From: Flavobacterium akiainvivens | Lineage (GTDB): Bacteria; Bacteroidota; Bacteroidia; Flavobacteriales; Flavobacteriaceae | Direction of reading: 5' to 3' | DNA length: 64,000 nucleotides | Assembly (NCBI RefSeq): GCF_001278115.1 | Contig: NZ_LIYD01000005.1 | Location: 61,410-125,409 of the forward strand | Part shown: piece after piece, positions 56,248 to 64,000 of the stretch | Position numbering within the stretch: position 1 is the first letter of the stretch | Layout of the letters: each line of letters opens with the position of its first letter | Program-made: the position numbers and the translations under genes | The notes under the pieces: model-generated | The model's input: the letters and a program-made list of their open reading frames with translations, nothing else | Database searches by the model: none | What the model was told of the DNA's origin: nothing

Positions 56248-57216
56248 TTACAAAGTTTCGGTTCGTTTTTTAGCTGTGGCAATCAGCCAGAAGCCTACCA
56301 GTATAAACGGTATGCTAAGCCACTGCCCGGTTGAAAGGATGGGGTTATCGCCCTCAAAACCGCCCTGGCTTTCCTTAACATACTCAACCACAAAGCGTAC
56401 CGCCCATAAAAGCACCATAAATACCCCGAAAATAAGGCCGTGGTGCTTGCGGGCATTGGTTTTCCAATACATATAAAAGATGATGGCAAACACAAAGATA
56501 TACAGGAATGCCTCATACAATTGTGCCGGGTGTCGGTATGGAATTGCCTCAAATATAGGCTTATAGCGCTCATTATGCTCTATCAGGTCGTAGGCCTGGT
56601 TAACGTTATCGGTATTGGTAAGGCCGGTTACGGTATGCTTGGCAAGTTGCACCTTTTCTCCCTGAACGTCAAGTACTTCCTCGTTACGTACGAATTTTAC
56701 GGCTGTAGAAAGGTCGGCACTTGTGGGTTTGCCAACTATCTCACTATTAAAGAAATTGCCCAGCCTCACAAAGATACCACCACTGGTAACGGGCAGTACA
56801 ATACGGTCTAAAACCCATAGTATGGGTCTGTGTATCACCTTTTTACTGTACCAAACCACTGCCAGTATAATGGCGATGGCAGCACCGTGGCTGGCAAGGC
56901 CGGTAAAGCCTGTAAACTGAAACTCAGGCCTGAATTTAACCGGTAGCAGGATTTCTTCGGGGTGCTGGCTAAAGTAAGGCCAGTCATAAAAGAAAACATG
57001 CCCAAGGCGTGCGCCTAACAGGGTGGCTATCAGGGTGTAAACAAACAACTTGTCCAGTTTTTCGTTAGACTCGCCCTCACGGTCGTAAACCTGTTTCATA
57101 ATGTACCATCCTAAACCAAAGGCAATTACAAAGCCAAGGCTGTAGTAGTGCAGGGTTATGGGGCCTAACTTAAAGCCATCGGGCTGGTTCCAGACAATGC
57201 TTAAAAATTGTGTCAT
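56248..57216 (-). CDS. lgt: Prolipoprotein diacylglyceryl transferase
   Basis: Attaches diacylglycerol to the lipobox cysteine of prolipoproteins, the first step in making the several lipoproteins encoded here. The 322-residue protein has seven membrane helices, the family signature FTGLASHGAAIA, and the Lgt box FVRLGNFFNSEIVG. An extra soluble loop of some 50 residues (about 170-220) lies between the signature and YRHPAQLYEAF; it may be an insertion relative to E. coli Lgt (291 residues). Last gene of the operon. Confidence 0.94.
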   Translation of the reverse strand: MTQFLSIVWNQPDGFKLGPITLHYYSLGFVIAFGLGWYIMKQVYDREGESNEKLDKLFVYTLIATLLGARLGHVFFYDWPYFSQHPEEILLPVKFRPEFQFTGFTGLASHGAAIAIILAVVWYSKKVIHRPILWVLDRIVLPVTSGGIFVRLGNFFNSEIVGKPTSADLSTAVKFVRNEEVLDVQGEKVQLAKHTVTGLTNTDNVNQAYDLIEHNERYKPIFEAIPYRHPAQLYEAFLYIFVFAIIFYMYWKTNARKHHGLIFGVFMVLLWAVRFVVEYVKESQGGFEGDNPILSTGQWLSIPFILVGFWLIATAKKRTETL

Positions 57217-57285
57217 TTATAATGTGTTTCCTGGTTTGTCGTAAAATTATTGAATCAGTTACAGCTTTTTGCTATCAAATTGTTA

Positions 57286-57534
57286 CTATTTATGCCGGCA
57301 GGTTTTTTCAGGTACCGGGTCATAACCGCGCCCACCCCAGGGGTTGCAGCTTGCTATACGCTTGATGCTCAGCCATCCGCCCTTAAAAAGGCCATGTGTT
57401 TTGAGCGCTTCAATAGTGTATTGCGAGCAGGTAGGGGAGTAGCGGCAGGCCGATGGCAGCACCGGCGAAATGGCCACCTGGTAAAAACGTACCAGCAGCA
57501 CAAAGGGCAGCGTAATAATTTGCCCTGTTTTCAC
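57286..57534 (-). CDS. yidD: Membrane protein insertion efficiency factor YidD
   Basis: An 82-residue protein of the YidD family: [23 protein letters not shown] is split by motif here into a membrane-associated helix and [11 protein letters not shown]; then [19 protein letters not shown]. It assists YidC in inserting membrane proteins. It follows cysS by two bases and precedes lgt by 69, an ordinary operon position. Confidence 0.92.
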   Translation of the reverse strand: MKTGQIITLPFVLLVRFYQVAISPVLPSACRYSPTCSQYTIEALKTHGLFKGGWLSIKRIASCNPWGGRGYDPVPEKTCRHK

Positions 57535-57536
57535 GT

Positions 57537-59018
57537 CTAACTGATTGAGAATGTGGTGCCTTCCTTGCCGTCTTTTAGTGCTATGCCCAGTGCGGCAAGC
57601 CTGTCGCGAATTTGGTCACTTAGCGCGAAATCTTTATTGGCGCGCGCTTCGTTTCGCATGGCAATCAGCATGTTAACCACGCCGTCAAGCTTTTCATCGC
57701 CTGCTTCCTGAGCGGTTTCGTTCTTAAGGCCAAGCACATCAAATGCAAAAGCCTGCATGGCTTTAGAAAGCGTGTCAAGGTCGGCTGCTGAGATGGTTTC
57801 TTTATTGTCTTTCAACAGGTTAACAAACTTAACGCCTTCAAACAGGTGTGCAATAAGTATGGGGCTGTTAAAGTCATCGTTCATGGCATCATAGCACTGC
57901 TGTTTCCAGGCCTCAATATCAAGGCTTGATGATGCGGCTGGTTGTATAACTGCAAGGCTTTCAATGGCTTCCATAAGCCTTTGGTAACCTTTTTCGGCAG
58001 CGGTAATGGCGTCATTGCTAAAATCCAGCACGCTTCGGTAGTGTGCCTGTAGCATAAAGAAACGGGTAACTGCCGGGCTAAACGGTTTGCTTAGCTTGTC
58101 GTTGTTACCGCTGAATATTTCACGTGGTAATATGTTGTTACCGGTAGATTTAGCCATTTTTTTCCCGTTGAGGGTCAGCATGTTGGCGTGCATCCAGTAG
58201 TTTACAGGGCTTTGGCCGGTACAGGCTTCATTCTGTGCAATCTCACATTCGTGGTGCGGAAATTTAAGGTCCATACCACCACCGTGAATATCAAAATGGT
58301 TACCCAAATACTTGGTACTCATGGCAGTGCATTCAAGGTGCCATCCCGGGAAACCGTCTCCCCATGGCGATGGCCAACGCATAATATGCTCGGGTTCAGC
58401 TTTTTTCCAAAGGGCGAAGTCAGCCGGGTTTCGTTTTTCGTCCTGTCCGCTTAGTTCGCGGCTGTTAGAGAGCATATCTTCAAGGTTACGGCCGCTTAAT
58501 TTGCCATAGTGGTGGTTTTCGTTAAACTTAACCACATCAAAATACACAGATCCGTTGCTTTCGTAAGCAAAACCGTTGTCAAGTATCTGTTTTATAGTCT
58601 CTATCTGCTCAATAATATGGCCTGTTGCAGTAGGCTCTATGCTGGGCGGCAGGTTGTTAAACAGCTCCAGTATCTGGTGAAAATCAACCGAATAGCGCTG
58701 TACAATTTCCATTGGCTCCAGCTTTTCGATACGGGCTTTTTTGGCAATCTTGTCTTCGCCTTCGTCTGCATCGTCTTCCATGTGGCCTACATCGGTAATA
58801 TTACGCACATAGCGCACTTTAAAACCCAGGTGTTTTAAGTATCTGTACACCAAGTCAAAAGATATAAAAGTACGGCAGTTACCCAGGTGCACATTACTGT
58901 ATACGGTAGGGCCGCACACATACATGCCCACACTGCCCTCGTGCAGGGGAACAAAGGTTTCTTTATCGCCGCTTATTGAGTTGTATATCTTTAACTGCTG
59001 GTTTTGGTACAGGTGCAT
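57537..59018 (-). CDS. cysS: Cysteinyl-tRNA synthetase
   Basis: Charges tRNA-Cys. The 493-residue protein has the HIGH-type motif in [12 protein letters not shown], zinc ligands starting from CGPTVY and LECTAMS, and the KMSKS loop as KMAKSTGN. Class I aminoacyl-tRNA synthetase domains precede a C-terminal helical anticodon-binding region. It starts 22 bases after folE and is followed by yidD after two bases. Confidence 0.96.
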   Translation of the reverse strand: MHLYQNQQLKIYNSISGDKETFVPLHEGSVGMYVCGPTVYSNVHLGNCRTFISFDLVYRYLKHLGFKVRYVRNITDVGHMEDDADEGEDKIAKKARIEKLEPMEIVQRYSVDFHQILELFNNLPPSIEPTATGHIIEQIETIKQILDNGFAYESNGSVYFDVVKFNENHHYGKLSGRNLEDMLSNSRELSGQDEKRNPADFALWKKAEPEHIMRWPSPWGDGFPGWHLECTAMSTKYLGNHFDIHGGGMDLKFPHHECEIAQNEACTGQSPVNYWMHANMLTLNGKKMAKSTGNNILPREIFSGNNDKLSKPFSPAVTRFFMLQAHYRSVLDFSNDAITAAEKGYQRLMEAIESLAVIQPAASSSLDIEAWKQQCYDAMNDDFNSPILIAHLFEGVKFVNLLKDNKETISAADLDTLSKAMQAFAFDVLGLKNETAQEAGDEKLDGVVNMLIAMRNEARANKDFALSDQIRDRLAALGIALKDGKEGTTFSIS

Positions 59019-59040
59019 ATATAATTAGGGTGTTTTGGGC

Positions 59041-59712
59041 TTAAAACTGGGTGTCGAGCTTTATATAGTCAAGGAATTCCCTCCTTACGGCTTCTTCTTT
59101 AAACTTACCGCCAAATTCAGATGTTACAGTGCTGCTCTCTATATCGCGAATGCCGCGTGAGTTTACACAAAGGTGCTTGGCATCTATAACACAGGCAACA
59201 TCCTGGGTGCCCAGCACTTGCTGCAGTTCCTGTACAATTTGCATGGTAAGGCGCTCCTGAACCTGTGGGCGCTTGGCATAATAATCTACAATACGGTTCA
59301 TTTTACTAAGCCCTATTACAGAACCGTTGCTAATGTATGCCACGTGTGCACGGCCCACTATAGGAAGCAGGTGGTGCTCGCAGGTAGAGTAAATGGTAAT
59401 ATTCTTTTCTACAAGCATTTCGCCATACTTGTAGTGGTTTTCAAAGGTAGATGACCCCGGCTTTCGGGTTGGGTTTAAACCGCCAAATATTTCCTTTACA
59501 AACATTTTGGCTACGCGGTTTGGCGTGCCTTTAAGGCTGTCATCAGTAAGGTCCATACCCAGTGTAAGGAGTATGCTTTCTACGTCTTTTTTAATAAGGT
59601 TTATTTTTTCGTCGTCGCTAATGTCAAAAGCGTCGTCTCTTAAAGGGTTTTTAGCACTTGTGGCAATGTGGTCGTCGCCTATCTCGTCTCTGCTATTATC
59701 TGAGTTGATCAT
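59041..59712 (-). CDS. folE: GTP cyclohydrolase I
   Basis: Makes dihydroneopterin triphosphate for folate from GTP. The 223-residue protein has zinc ligands in STCEHHLLPIVG and VIDAKHLCVNSRG, as in the type IA enzyme, and matches the E. coli length (222). Start at ATG 59712 (MINSDNSRD). A TTG at 59742 would add ten residues but is inside the TATCTTTG promoter box. First gene of the folE-cysS-yidD-lgt operon. Confidence 0.95.
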   Translation of the reverse strand: MINSDNSRDEIGDDHIATSAKNPLRDDAFDISDDEKINLIKKDVESILLTLGMDLTDDSLKGTPNRVAKMFVKEIFGGLNPTRKPGSSTFENHYKYGEMLVEKNITIYSTCEHHLLPIVGRAHVAYISNGSVIGLSKMNRIVDYYAKRPQVQERLTMQIVQELQQVLGTQDVACVIDAKHLCVNSRGIRDIESSTVTSEFGGKFKEEAVRREFLDYIKLDTQF

Positions 59713-59739
59713 TATATTAATTGTAAAAAAATCAGGAGG

Positions 59740-59747
59740 CAAAGATA
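59740..59747 (-). promoter_or_regulatory. -7 element of the folE operon
   Basis: Perfect TATCTTTG on the minus strand, 27 bases from the folE ATG. No TTG at normal spacing. It rules out the longer folE start. Confidence 0.5.
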
Positions 59748-59885
59748 ACTATAAAATATTTTTTAATAGGATTTGGTGTAAATGAAAATGGTATTTGGGT
59801 GCCAAATGAAAAAAAATAAAAAAATTTTGATTTTTAGTTAGGGAAAAGTGCTTTTGGGCTGTTATATCAAAAAAAATATTTTTTG

Positions 59886-59917
59886 TTGTAGGTTTGGATC
59901 AATTTATTGTAAATTTC
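59886..59917 (+). promoter_or_regulatory. Promoter-like element of the giant repeat protein gene
   Basis: TTG (59886-59888), 21 bases, TAAATTTC (59910-59917), one mismatch in the -7 box; 26 bases before the ATG. The rest of 59748-59885 is AT-rich, with no gene. Confidence 0.5.
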
Positions 59918-59943
59918 GCGTTTTAAAAATTGTTTGTAGTAAC

Positions 59944-62900
59944 ATGAAGAAGTATTACTTATTATGTGTTCTTGGTTTAATTACCAGCGCCATGTTTGGA
60001 CAAGGCAACACGGCTCCCACCATGCAGCCATTATGTGCAGACATCAACATTACGTTTCCTAACACCACTAACAGCCCGCCGGCAGACCCTAACTCTGCAG
60101 CTGACAGTTACGGGTGTTTAGGTTCTGAGCCTAATCCTGCGTGGTTTTATTTCCAGATAGGTACCAGTGGTAACCTTACCTTTGAAATGGAGCAGTATAA
60201 CAACGCCGGTACCCCTATTGATGTTGACTTTATTGCCTGGGGTCCTTTCGTTGGTCCACCGCCAATTTATGGACCTGCTAACCTGAATTCAAATACTGAG
60301 GTAGGTTGTAGTTATTCTGGCTCAGCCTTTGAATCTTTAACTATAAACAATGCTGTTGCGGGTCAATATTATGTAATATTGATGACCAACTTTAGTAACC
60401 AGGCCGGCCAGATTAGCTTTGAACAAAGCAATATTGGGCAGCCGGGTGCGGGTTCAACAAGCTGTGCGATTCTTTGTCCGCTTACTGTGGGTGAAGATTT
60501 TACGCTTTGTCCTAACACTACAGCAAACATAACGGCTCAGTTTACTCCGGAAGGTAACTATGACCCTGCACTTACCGAAATACAGTGGTATAACGGTGCT
60601 GATGCTATACCAGGTGCTGAATCATTTACACTTACAATAAATTCGCCAGGTACTTATACTGTTGTAATAACTAACCCTGCCTGTGGTTCTGATGCTGTTT
60701 CTGATTCAGTTACGGTTACCGCTCCCGACCCGCTTCCTATAAATGAGCCTGAAGATTTGGTTATATGTGCTACAGGTGGTGCTCCTTATACATTTAACCT
60801 TGAGGAAAATATAGATGTTATTTTAGGAGATGAAGATCCTAATAATTATCAGATTTACTTCTATGAAAATCAGGCTGATGCAATTGAAGGTTTTCCTATT
60901 ATTATGACACCTGCAACGTATCAGGCACCCGGACAAGGTGAAACTGTATATGTAAGTGTTATGGATTACTTTACACTTTGTACAGAAATCATGTCATTTG
61001 ATCTTTTTGCTAACCCTGCGCCTCAGCCAGGTGAGCCTGAAGACCTTTTTGCTTGTGATACAGATAATAACGGTACAGAAACTTTTGACCTTACTGCACA
61101 GGAAGGTACTATACTTGCCGGCCAGGATCCTAACGAAAATATAGTTACATACCATACTACGGCATTAGGTGCTGAAGAGAATACAGGTGCTATTCAAACG
61201 CCTGATAACTTCACTACCGGAGATACTACTATATATGTACGTATGACTAATGCTGATGATGAAGATTGTTATTCAACAACTTCATTTATCATTGATGTTA
61301 CCCCGCTGCCTGAGCCTGTAGCGCCTGCTGATGCTTTTGCATGTAGCGATGCGCCTTATGTGCTTCCTGCATTAGCAGAAGGGAACTATTATACACAAAC
61401 CGGCGGTCCTGCCGGAAATGGTACTCTACTTCAAGAAGGAGCTACTATAACACAAACCGCTACCATATATGTATATGCTGAAGAAGGTATAGCGCCTAAC
61501 ATTTGTAGTGGTGAAGATAGCTTTGTAGTTACAATATATCAAAAACCTGAAGTTGATGAACCTGCTGCTGTATTTGCCTGTGAAAGTTATGTGCTTCCGG
61601 CATTAAACGTAGGCCAGTACTACACAGGCCCGGGCGGTACCGGAGATATAGTTCCACCTACTACAGAAATCACTACAACTACTACACTTTATATATATGC
61701 ACAAACAGGAACAGCTGCAACTATTCTGTGTACTGATGAATATATATTTAATATTACTATAGACCATGCCCCCGTTGTAGGCACAGCCAGCCCTATAGAG
61801 GTTTGCGATGATAACAACGATGGCTACGGTGTCTTTAACATAACCCCTGCGGGAGCTGAGATCATTGGCAACCAGACAGGTTTAGAGGTAACCTACCACA
61901 ATACGATAGAAGACGCTGAGGCAGGAGAGAATGATGTAACCGGTCTTACCAACTATGTAAACACAACAGTAGATTTCCCTGATGATGCAGAGAACCCACA
62001 TGTTTATGTAAGGGTGGTAACGGCAGGCACTACAACCAACTGTGCTACAGTAGTAGAAGTAGACCTTATCGTACACCCACGTCCTGAGATCCAGGCCTTA
62101 GCTCCCTACATTCTTTGCGACGACAACAACTCGCCAGACGGAGTTGAGATTTTTGACCTGACTACGAAGAATGGCGAGGCTACGTCAGACCCTGATGCAG
62201 AGGTAAGCTGGTATGCTACAGAAGGCGATGCCATTGCCGGCACAAGCCCGTTGGCCGATGCCACGGCACACGAGAGTGCCACGGGCGAGGTTTGGGTACG
62301 CGTAGAGAACGGCTTTGGCTGTTCAGATGTGGCGGTGCTGCAGCTGGTAGTAAACCCGCTACCTGTAATTGCGCAGAACATGGACCCGTTCTATGCGTGT
62401 GAAGACACCCCTGGGGTAGGCCTTTTTGATTTTGATGAGATCGACCCTGTAATCACGCAGGGCGCGGCAGGCTATTCGGTAGCGTACTATGCCACTATGG
62501 AAGATGCCGTAGCCGGCGCGGATGACAACTACTTGGTATCGCCTTACGCCTCACCAAATGCCACAATCTATGCCAGGGTAGAAGACGTAGCTACCGGTTG
62601 TACGATTATCAGCCCTGTAACGTTAGAAGTACTGCCTGCACCAATCGCCCCTGAATTAGCCGCCCTTGAAGAGTGCGACCCTAACAACGACGGCTTTGCG
62701 GTATTCAACCTGAGCAGCACAATTGCCTTTATCGAGTCTGCACTGGGCGGCACGGTAACAGTAACAGTACACGAAACCCCTGAGGATGCCGATTTTGGCA
62801 CCAATGCACTAACTGCGGGCCAGATTGTAGCCTACCAGAGCGTAATGACCAATTTATACCTAAGGGTAGAATCGAGCCAGACGGAGTGTTTTGATGTAGC

Positions 62901-64000
62901 CACGCTGGAGCTGATCGTACACCCTGCACCTGAGGCCACCACGCCGGACGGCCCTTATGCCCTTTGCGACAACGGCACAAACGATACCGATGGTATCGGG
63001 GTGTTCAACATCGCACAATACAATGCGGAAGTACTGGGTAGTTTAGACCCAACGCAATATACGGTAACCTACCACAGCACGCAGGATGCGGCCGATGCCG
63101 GCTTCCCTGTAATCGCCACACCGGGCAGCTACAACAGCCCGAGCGCTACGGTATACATCAGGGTAACCAACAATGCTACGGGCTGCTATGATGTAGTAGA
63201 GCTTGAGCTGATTGTAAACCCGCTACCGGTAGTAACCCAGCCGGTACCGTACAGCCTTTGTGATGTAAACAACACAGGCGATGCCAGGGAAGAATTTGAC
63301 CTGACAAGCAGGATAGACGAGATCACAGGCGGCGCATTTGGTGTGGATGTAACCTTCCACGACACGTATGCGCAGGCCGTAGCCGGTACACCGTTCATTA
63401 CCACCCCTGATGCCTACACCAACGTAGAGCCGGGCGTTGAAACGGTATTTGTACGTGTAACCGATGCCGAGACAGGCTGCTTCAGGATTGTGTTGTTAGA
63501 CATCCGCGTAGAGCCGCTTCCGGTACTGGTAGTGCCAACAGCTGCAGAGACGACCGAGTGTGATACCGATGGCGACGGCTATGCCACGTTTGACCTTGAA
63601 GCCCTTGTGGAAGACATGGTCAATAACGGTGTAGGCATCAGCGTAGCGTTCTATGAGAGCGAGTGGGATGCAGAGAACGGCTTTAACGCCATCCCTAACC
63701 CGCAGAGCTATGTAAACATGGTAGCCTACGAGCAGGAAATTTATGTAGTAGCCACCAACGATGAGACCGGCTGCCTTAGCGCCCCTTATGCCATCACGCT
63801 ATACGTAACGGCCGCACCACAGGCCCCTGACCTGGAAGATATGGAGCTGTGCGACGATACCGACAGTAACAACCAGAATGCACAGACCTTTATCGACCTT
63901 ACGGTATACGAAGACTTTATCTACGAAGAGACAGGGGCAGAAGAAGGCACCCTGACGATAGAATACTTTGCCAGTGAGGCGGCGGCCAACAACGGCGCCC
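59944..64000 (+). CDS. Giant modular surface protein, 5' part (runs off the window)
   Basis: The frame is open from the ATG at 59944 to the right edge: 1,352 codons and one base, with no stop. Residues 1-20 are a signal peptide (LLCVLGLITSAMFGQ). Residues 30-175 form a conserved N-terminal domain of T9SS surface proteins (DVDFIAWGPF). An Ig-like segment follows (QWYNGADAIPG). From 61804, modules of 92-104 residues repeat with the pattern CDxNxDGxxxF, VTYHxT, DAxAG, TxYVRV and TGC. The shared design points to surface adhesin or gliding-associated proteins exported by type IX secretion, but the C-terminal sorting signal lies outside. It is strongly acidic. Base composition differs between its halves. 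Confidence 0.85.
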   Translation, partial: MKKYYLLCVLGLITSAMFGQGNTAPTMQPLCADINITFPNTTNSPPADPNSAADSYGCLGSEPNPAWFYFQIGTSGNLTFEMEQYNNAGTPIDVDFIAWGPFVGPPPIYGPANLNSNTEVGCSYSGSAFESLTINNAVAGQYYVILMTNFSNQAGQISFEQSNIGQPGAGSTSCAILCPLTVGEDFTLCPNTTANITAQFTPEGNYDPALTEIQWYNGADAIPGAESFTLTINSPGTYTVVITNPACGSDAVSDSVTVTAPDPLPINEPEDLVICATGGAPYTFNLEENIDVILGDEDPNNYQIYFYENQADAIEGFPIIMTPATYQAPGQGETVYVSVMDYFTLCTEIMSFDLFANPAPQPGEPEDLFACDTDNNGTETFDLTAQEGTILAGQDPNENIVTYHTTALGAEENTGAIQTPDNFTTGDTTIYVRMTNADDEDCYSTTSFIIDVTPLPEPVAPADAFACSDAPYVLPALAEGNYYTQTGGPAGNGTLLQEGATITQTATIYVYAEEGIAPNICSGEDSFVVTIYQKPEVDEPAAVFACESYVLPALNVGQYYTGPGGTGDIVPPTTEITTTTTLYIYAQTGTAATILCTDEYIFNITIDHAPVVGTASPIEVCDDNNDGYGVFNITPAGAEIIGNQTGLEVTYHNTIEDAEAGENDVTGLTNYVNTTVDFPDDAENPHVYVRVVTAGTTTNCATVVEVDLIVHPRPEIQALAPYILCDDNNSPDGVEIFDLTTKNGEATSDPDAEVSWYATEGDAIAGTSPLADATAHESATGEVWVRVENGFGCSDVAVLQLVVNPLPVIAQNMDPFYACEDTPGVGLFDFDEIDPVITQGAAGYSVAYYATMEDAVAGADDNYLVSPYASPNATIYARVEDVATGCTIISPVTLEVLPAPIAPELAALEECDPNNDGFAVFNLSSTIAFIESALGGTVTVTVHETPEDADFGTNALTAGQIVAYQSVMTNLYLRVESSQTECFDVATLELIVHPAPEATTPDGPYALCDNGTNDTDGIGVFNIAQYNAEVLGSLDPTQYTVTYHSTQDAADAGFPVIATPGSYNSPSATVYIRVTNNATGCYDVVELELIVNPLPVVTQPVPYSLCDVNNTGDAREEFDLTSRIDEITGGAFGVDVTFHDTYAQAVAGTPFITTPDAYTNVEPGVETVFVRVTDAETGCFRIVLLDIRVEPLPVLVVPTAAETTECDTDGDGYATFDLEALVEDMVNNGVGISVAFYESEWDAENGFNAIPNPQSYVNMVAYEQEIYVVATNDETGCLSAPYAITLYVTAAPQAPDLEDMELCDDTDSNNQNAQTFIDLTVYEDFIYEETGAEEGTLTIEYFASEAAANNGA
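61342..61803 (+). repeat. Two tandem short modules inside the giant protein gene
   Basis: Modules whose cysteines begin at 61342 and 61579 share ACxSY/DAPYVLPAL, QYYTGPGG-like text and TLYIYAQTG-like text, about 237 bases per unit. They interrupt a series of larger modules (a member at 61054, the rest from 61804). Confidence 0.7.
61804..64000 (+). repeat. Tandem module array inside the giant protein gene
   Basis: Module-initial cysteine codons lie at 61804, 62116, 62398, 62674, 62965, 63259, 63559 and 63850, spaced 276 to 312 bases. Modules share the CDxxxDG opening, a central VTYH/VAYYA strand, TVYVRV and a TGC or equivalent near the end. The array continues past the edge. Confidence 0.8.

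Noticed and set aside
60956..63404. Several short frames on both strands within the giant gene
   Set aside because: They are out-of-frame or antisense shadows of the open frame that starts at 59944.

Overview
The window reads as a chromosomal segment of a Flavobacteriaceae bacterium, probably Flavobacterium or a close relative. The reasons are: type IX secretion (T9SS) C-terminal sorting domains; promoters of the Bacteroidetes kind (TTG about 20 bases before TAnnTTTG) and little use of Shine-Dalgarno sites; a fused SecDF; type III glutamine synthetase; and the gene groups dnaA/low-molecular-weight phosphatase/SAM methyltransferase and gyrB/mdh/secDF. This is mostly inference from family membership. 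No rRNA, tRNA, CRISPR array or complete insertion sequence was seen.

Layout. 1-3.6 kb: the 3' end of an AcnB-type aconitase followed by a complete AcnA/mitochondrial-type aconitase. 4-5.6 kb: a von Willebrand lipoprotein bracketed by inverted copies of a dispersed repeat. 6.3-7.8 kb: a long-form GAPDH. 8-10.3 kb: a T9SS-secreted protein. 10.3-15.6 kb: small membrane protein, HtrA protease, dapF, GNAT, mltG and a lysozyme-like gene. 15.6-20.5 kb: coiled-coil membrane protein, DUF389 protein, and a sulP-nhaA ion transport pair with nested inverted repeats at its start. 20.5-23.1 kb: the dnaA operon. 23.3-31 kb: small housekeeping and lipoprotein genes (thioesterase, YigZ, a three-gene overlapping envelope cassette, HAD, ribD, GNAT, prmC, CsaA, DUF1543). 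31-36.3 kb: a two-domain glycosyltransferase, a YtxH-like protein and glnN. 36.4-38.3 kb: two OmpA-like paralogues. 38.3-40.9 kb: a small islet in which two unrelated toxin-antitoxin modules bracket a Tat-exported aldo/keto reductase. 41-46.2 kb: purM, a GreA-like protein, asnB and a TPR protein. 46.5-53.5 kb: gyrB, an outer-membrane DUF6588 protein, mdh and secDF. 53.6-56 kb: exbB-exbD-tonB plus a secreted stand-alone copy of the TonB C-terminal domain. 56.2-59.7 kb: a folE-cysS-yidD-lgt operon on the minus strand. 59.9-64 kb: the first 1,352 codons of a giant modular surface protein that runs off the window.

How the parts work together. Housekeeping functions dominate: replication (dnaA, gyrB), the TCA cycle (two aconitases, mdh), nitrogen assimilation (glnN, asnB), cofactors (ribD, folE), lipoprotein and membrane biogenesis (lgt, yidD, secDF) and the cell wall (mltG, dapF). 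The accessory interest lies in the envelope: the TonB system with its extra periplasmic domain, the double-cysteine OmpA pair, the GT51-like cassette and the giant repeat protein. That protein is the longest coding region here and changes base composition sharply part way along. In four genes (GAPDH, dapF, purM, folE) the longest possible start codon lies inside the promoter -7 element, so shorter starts are given.
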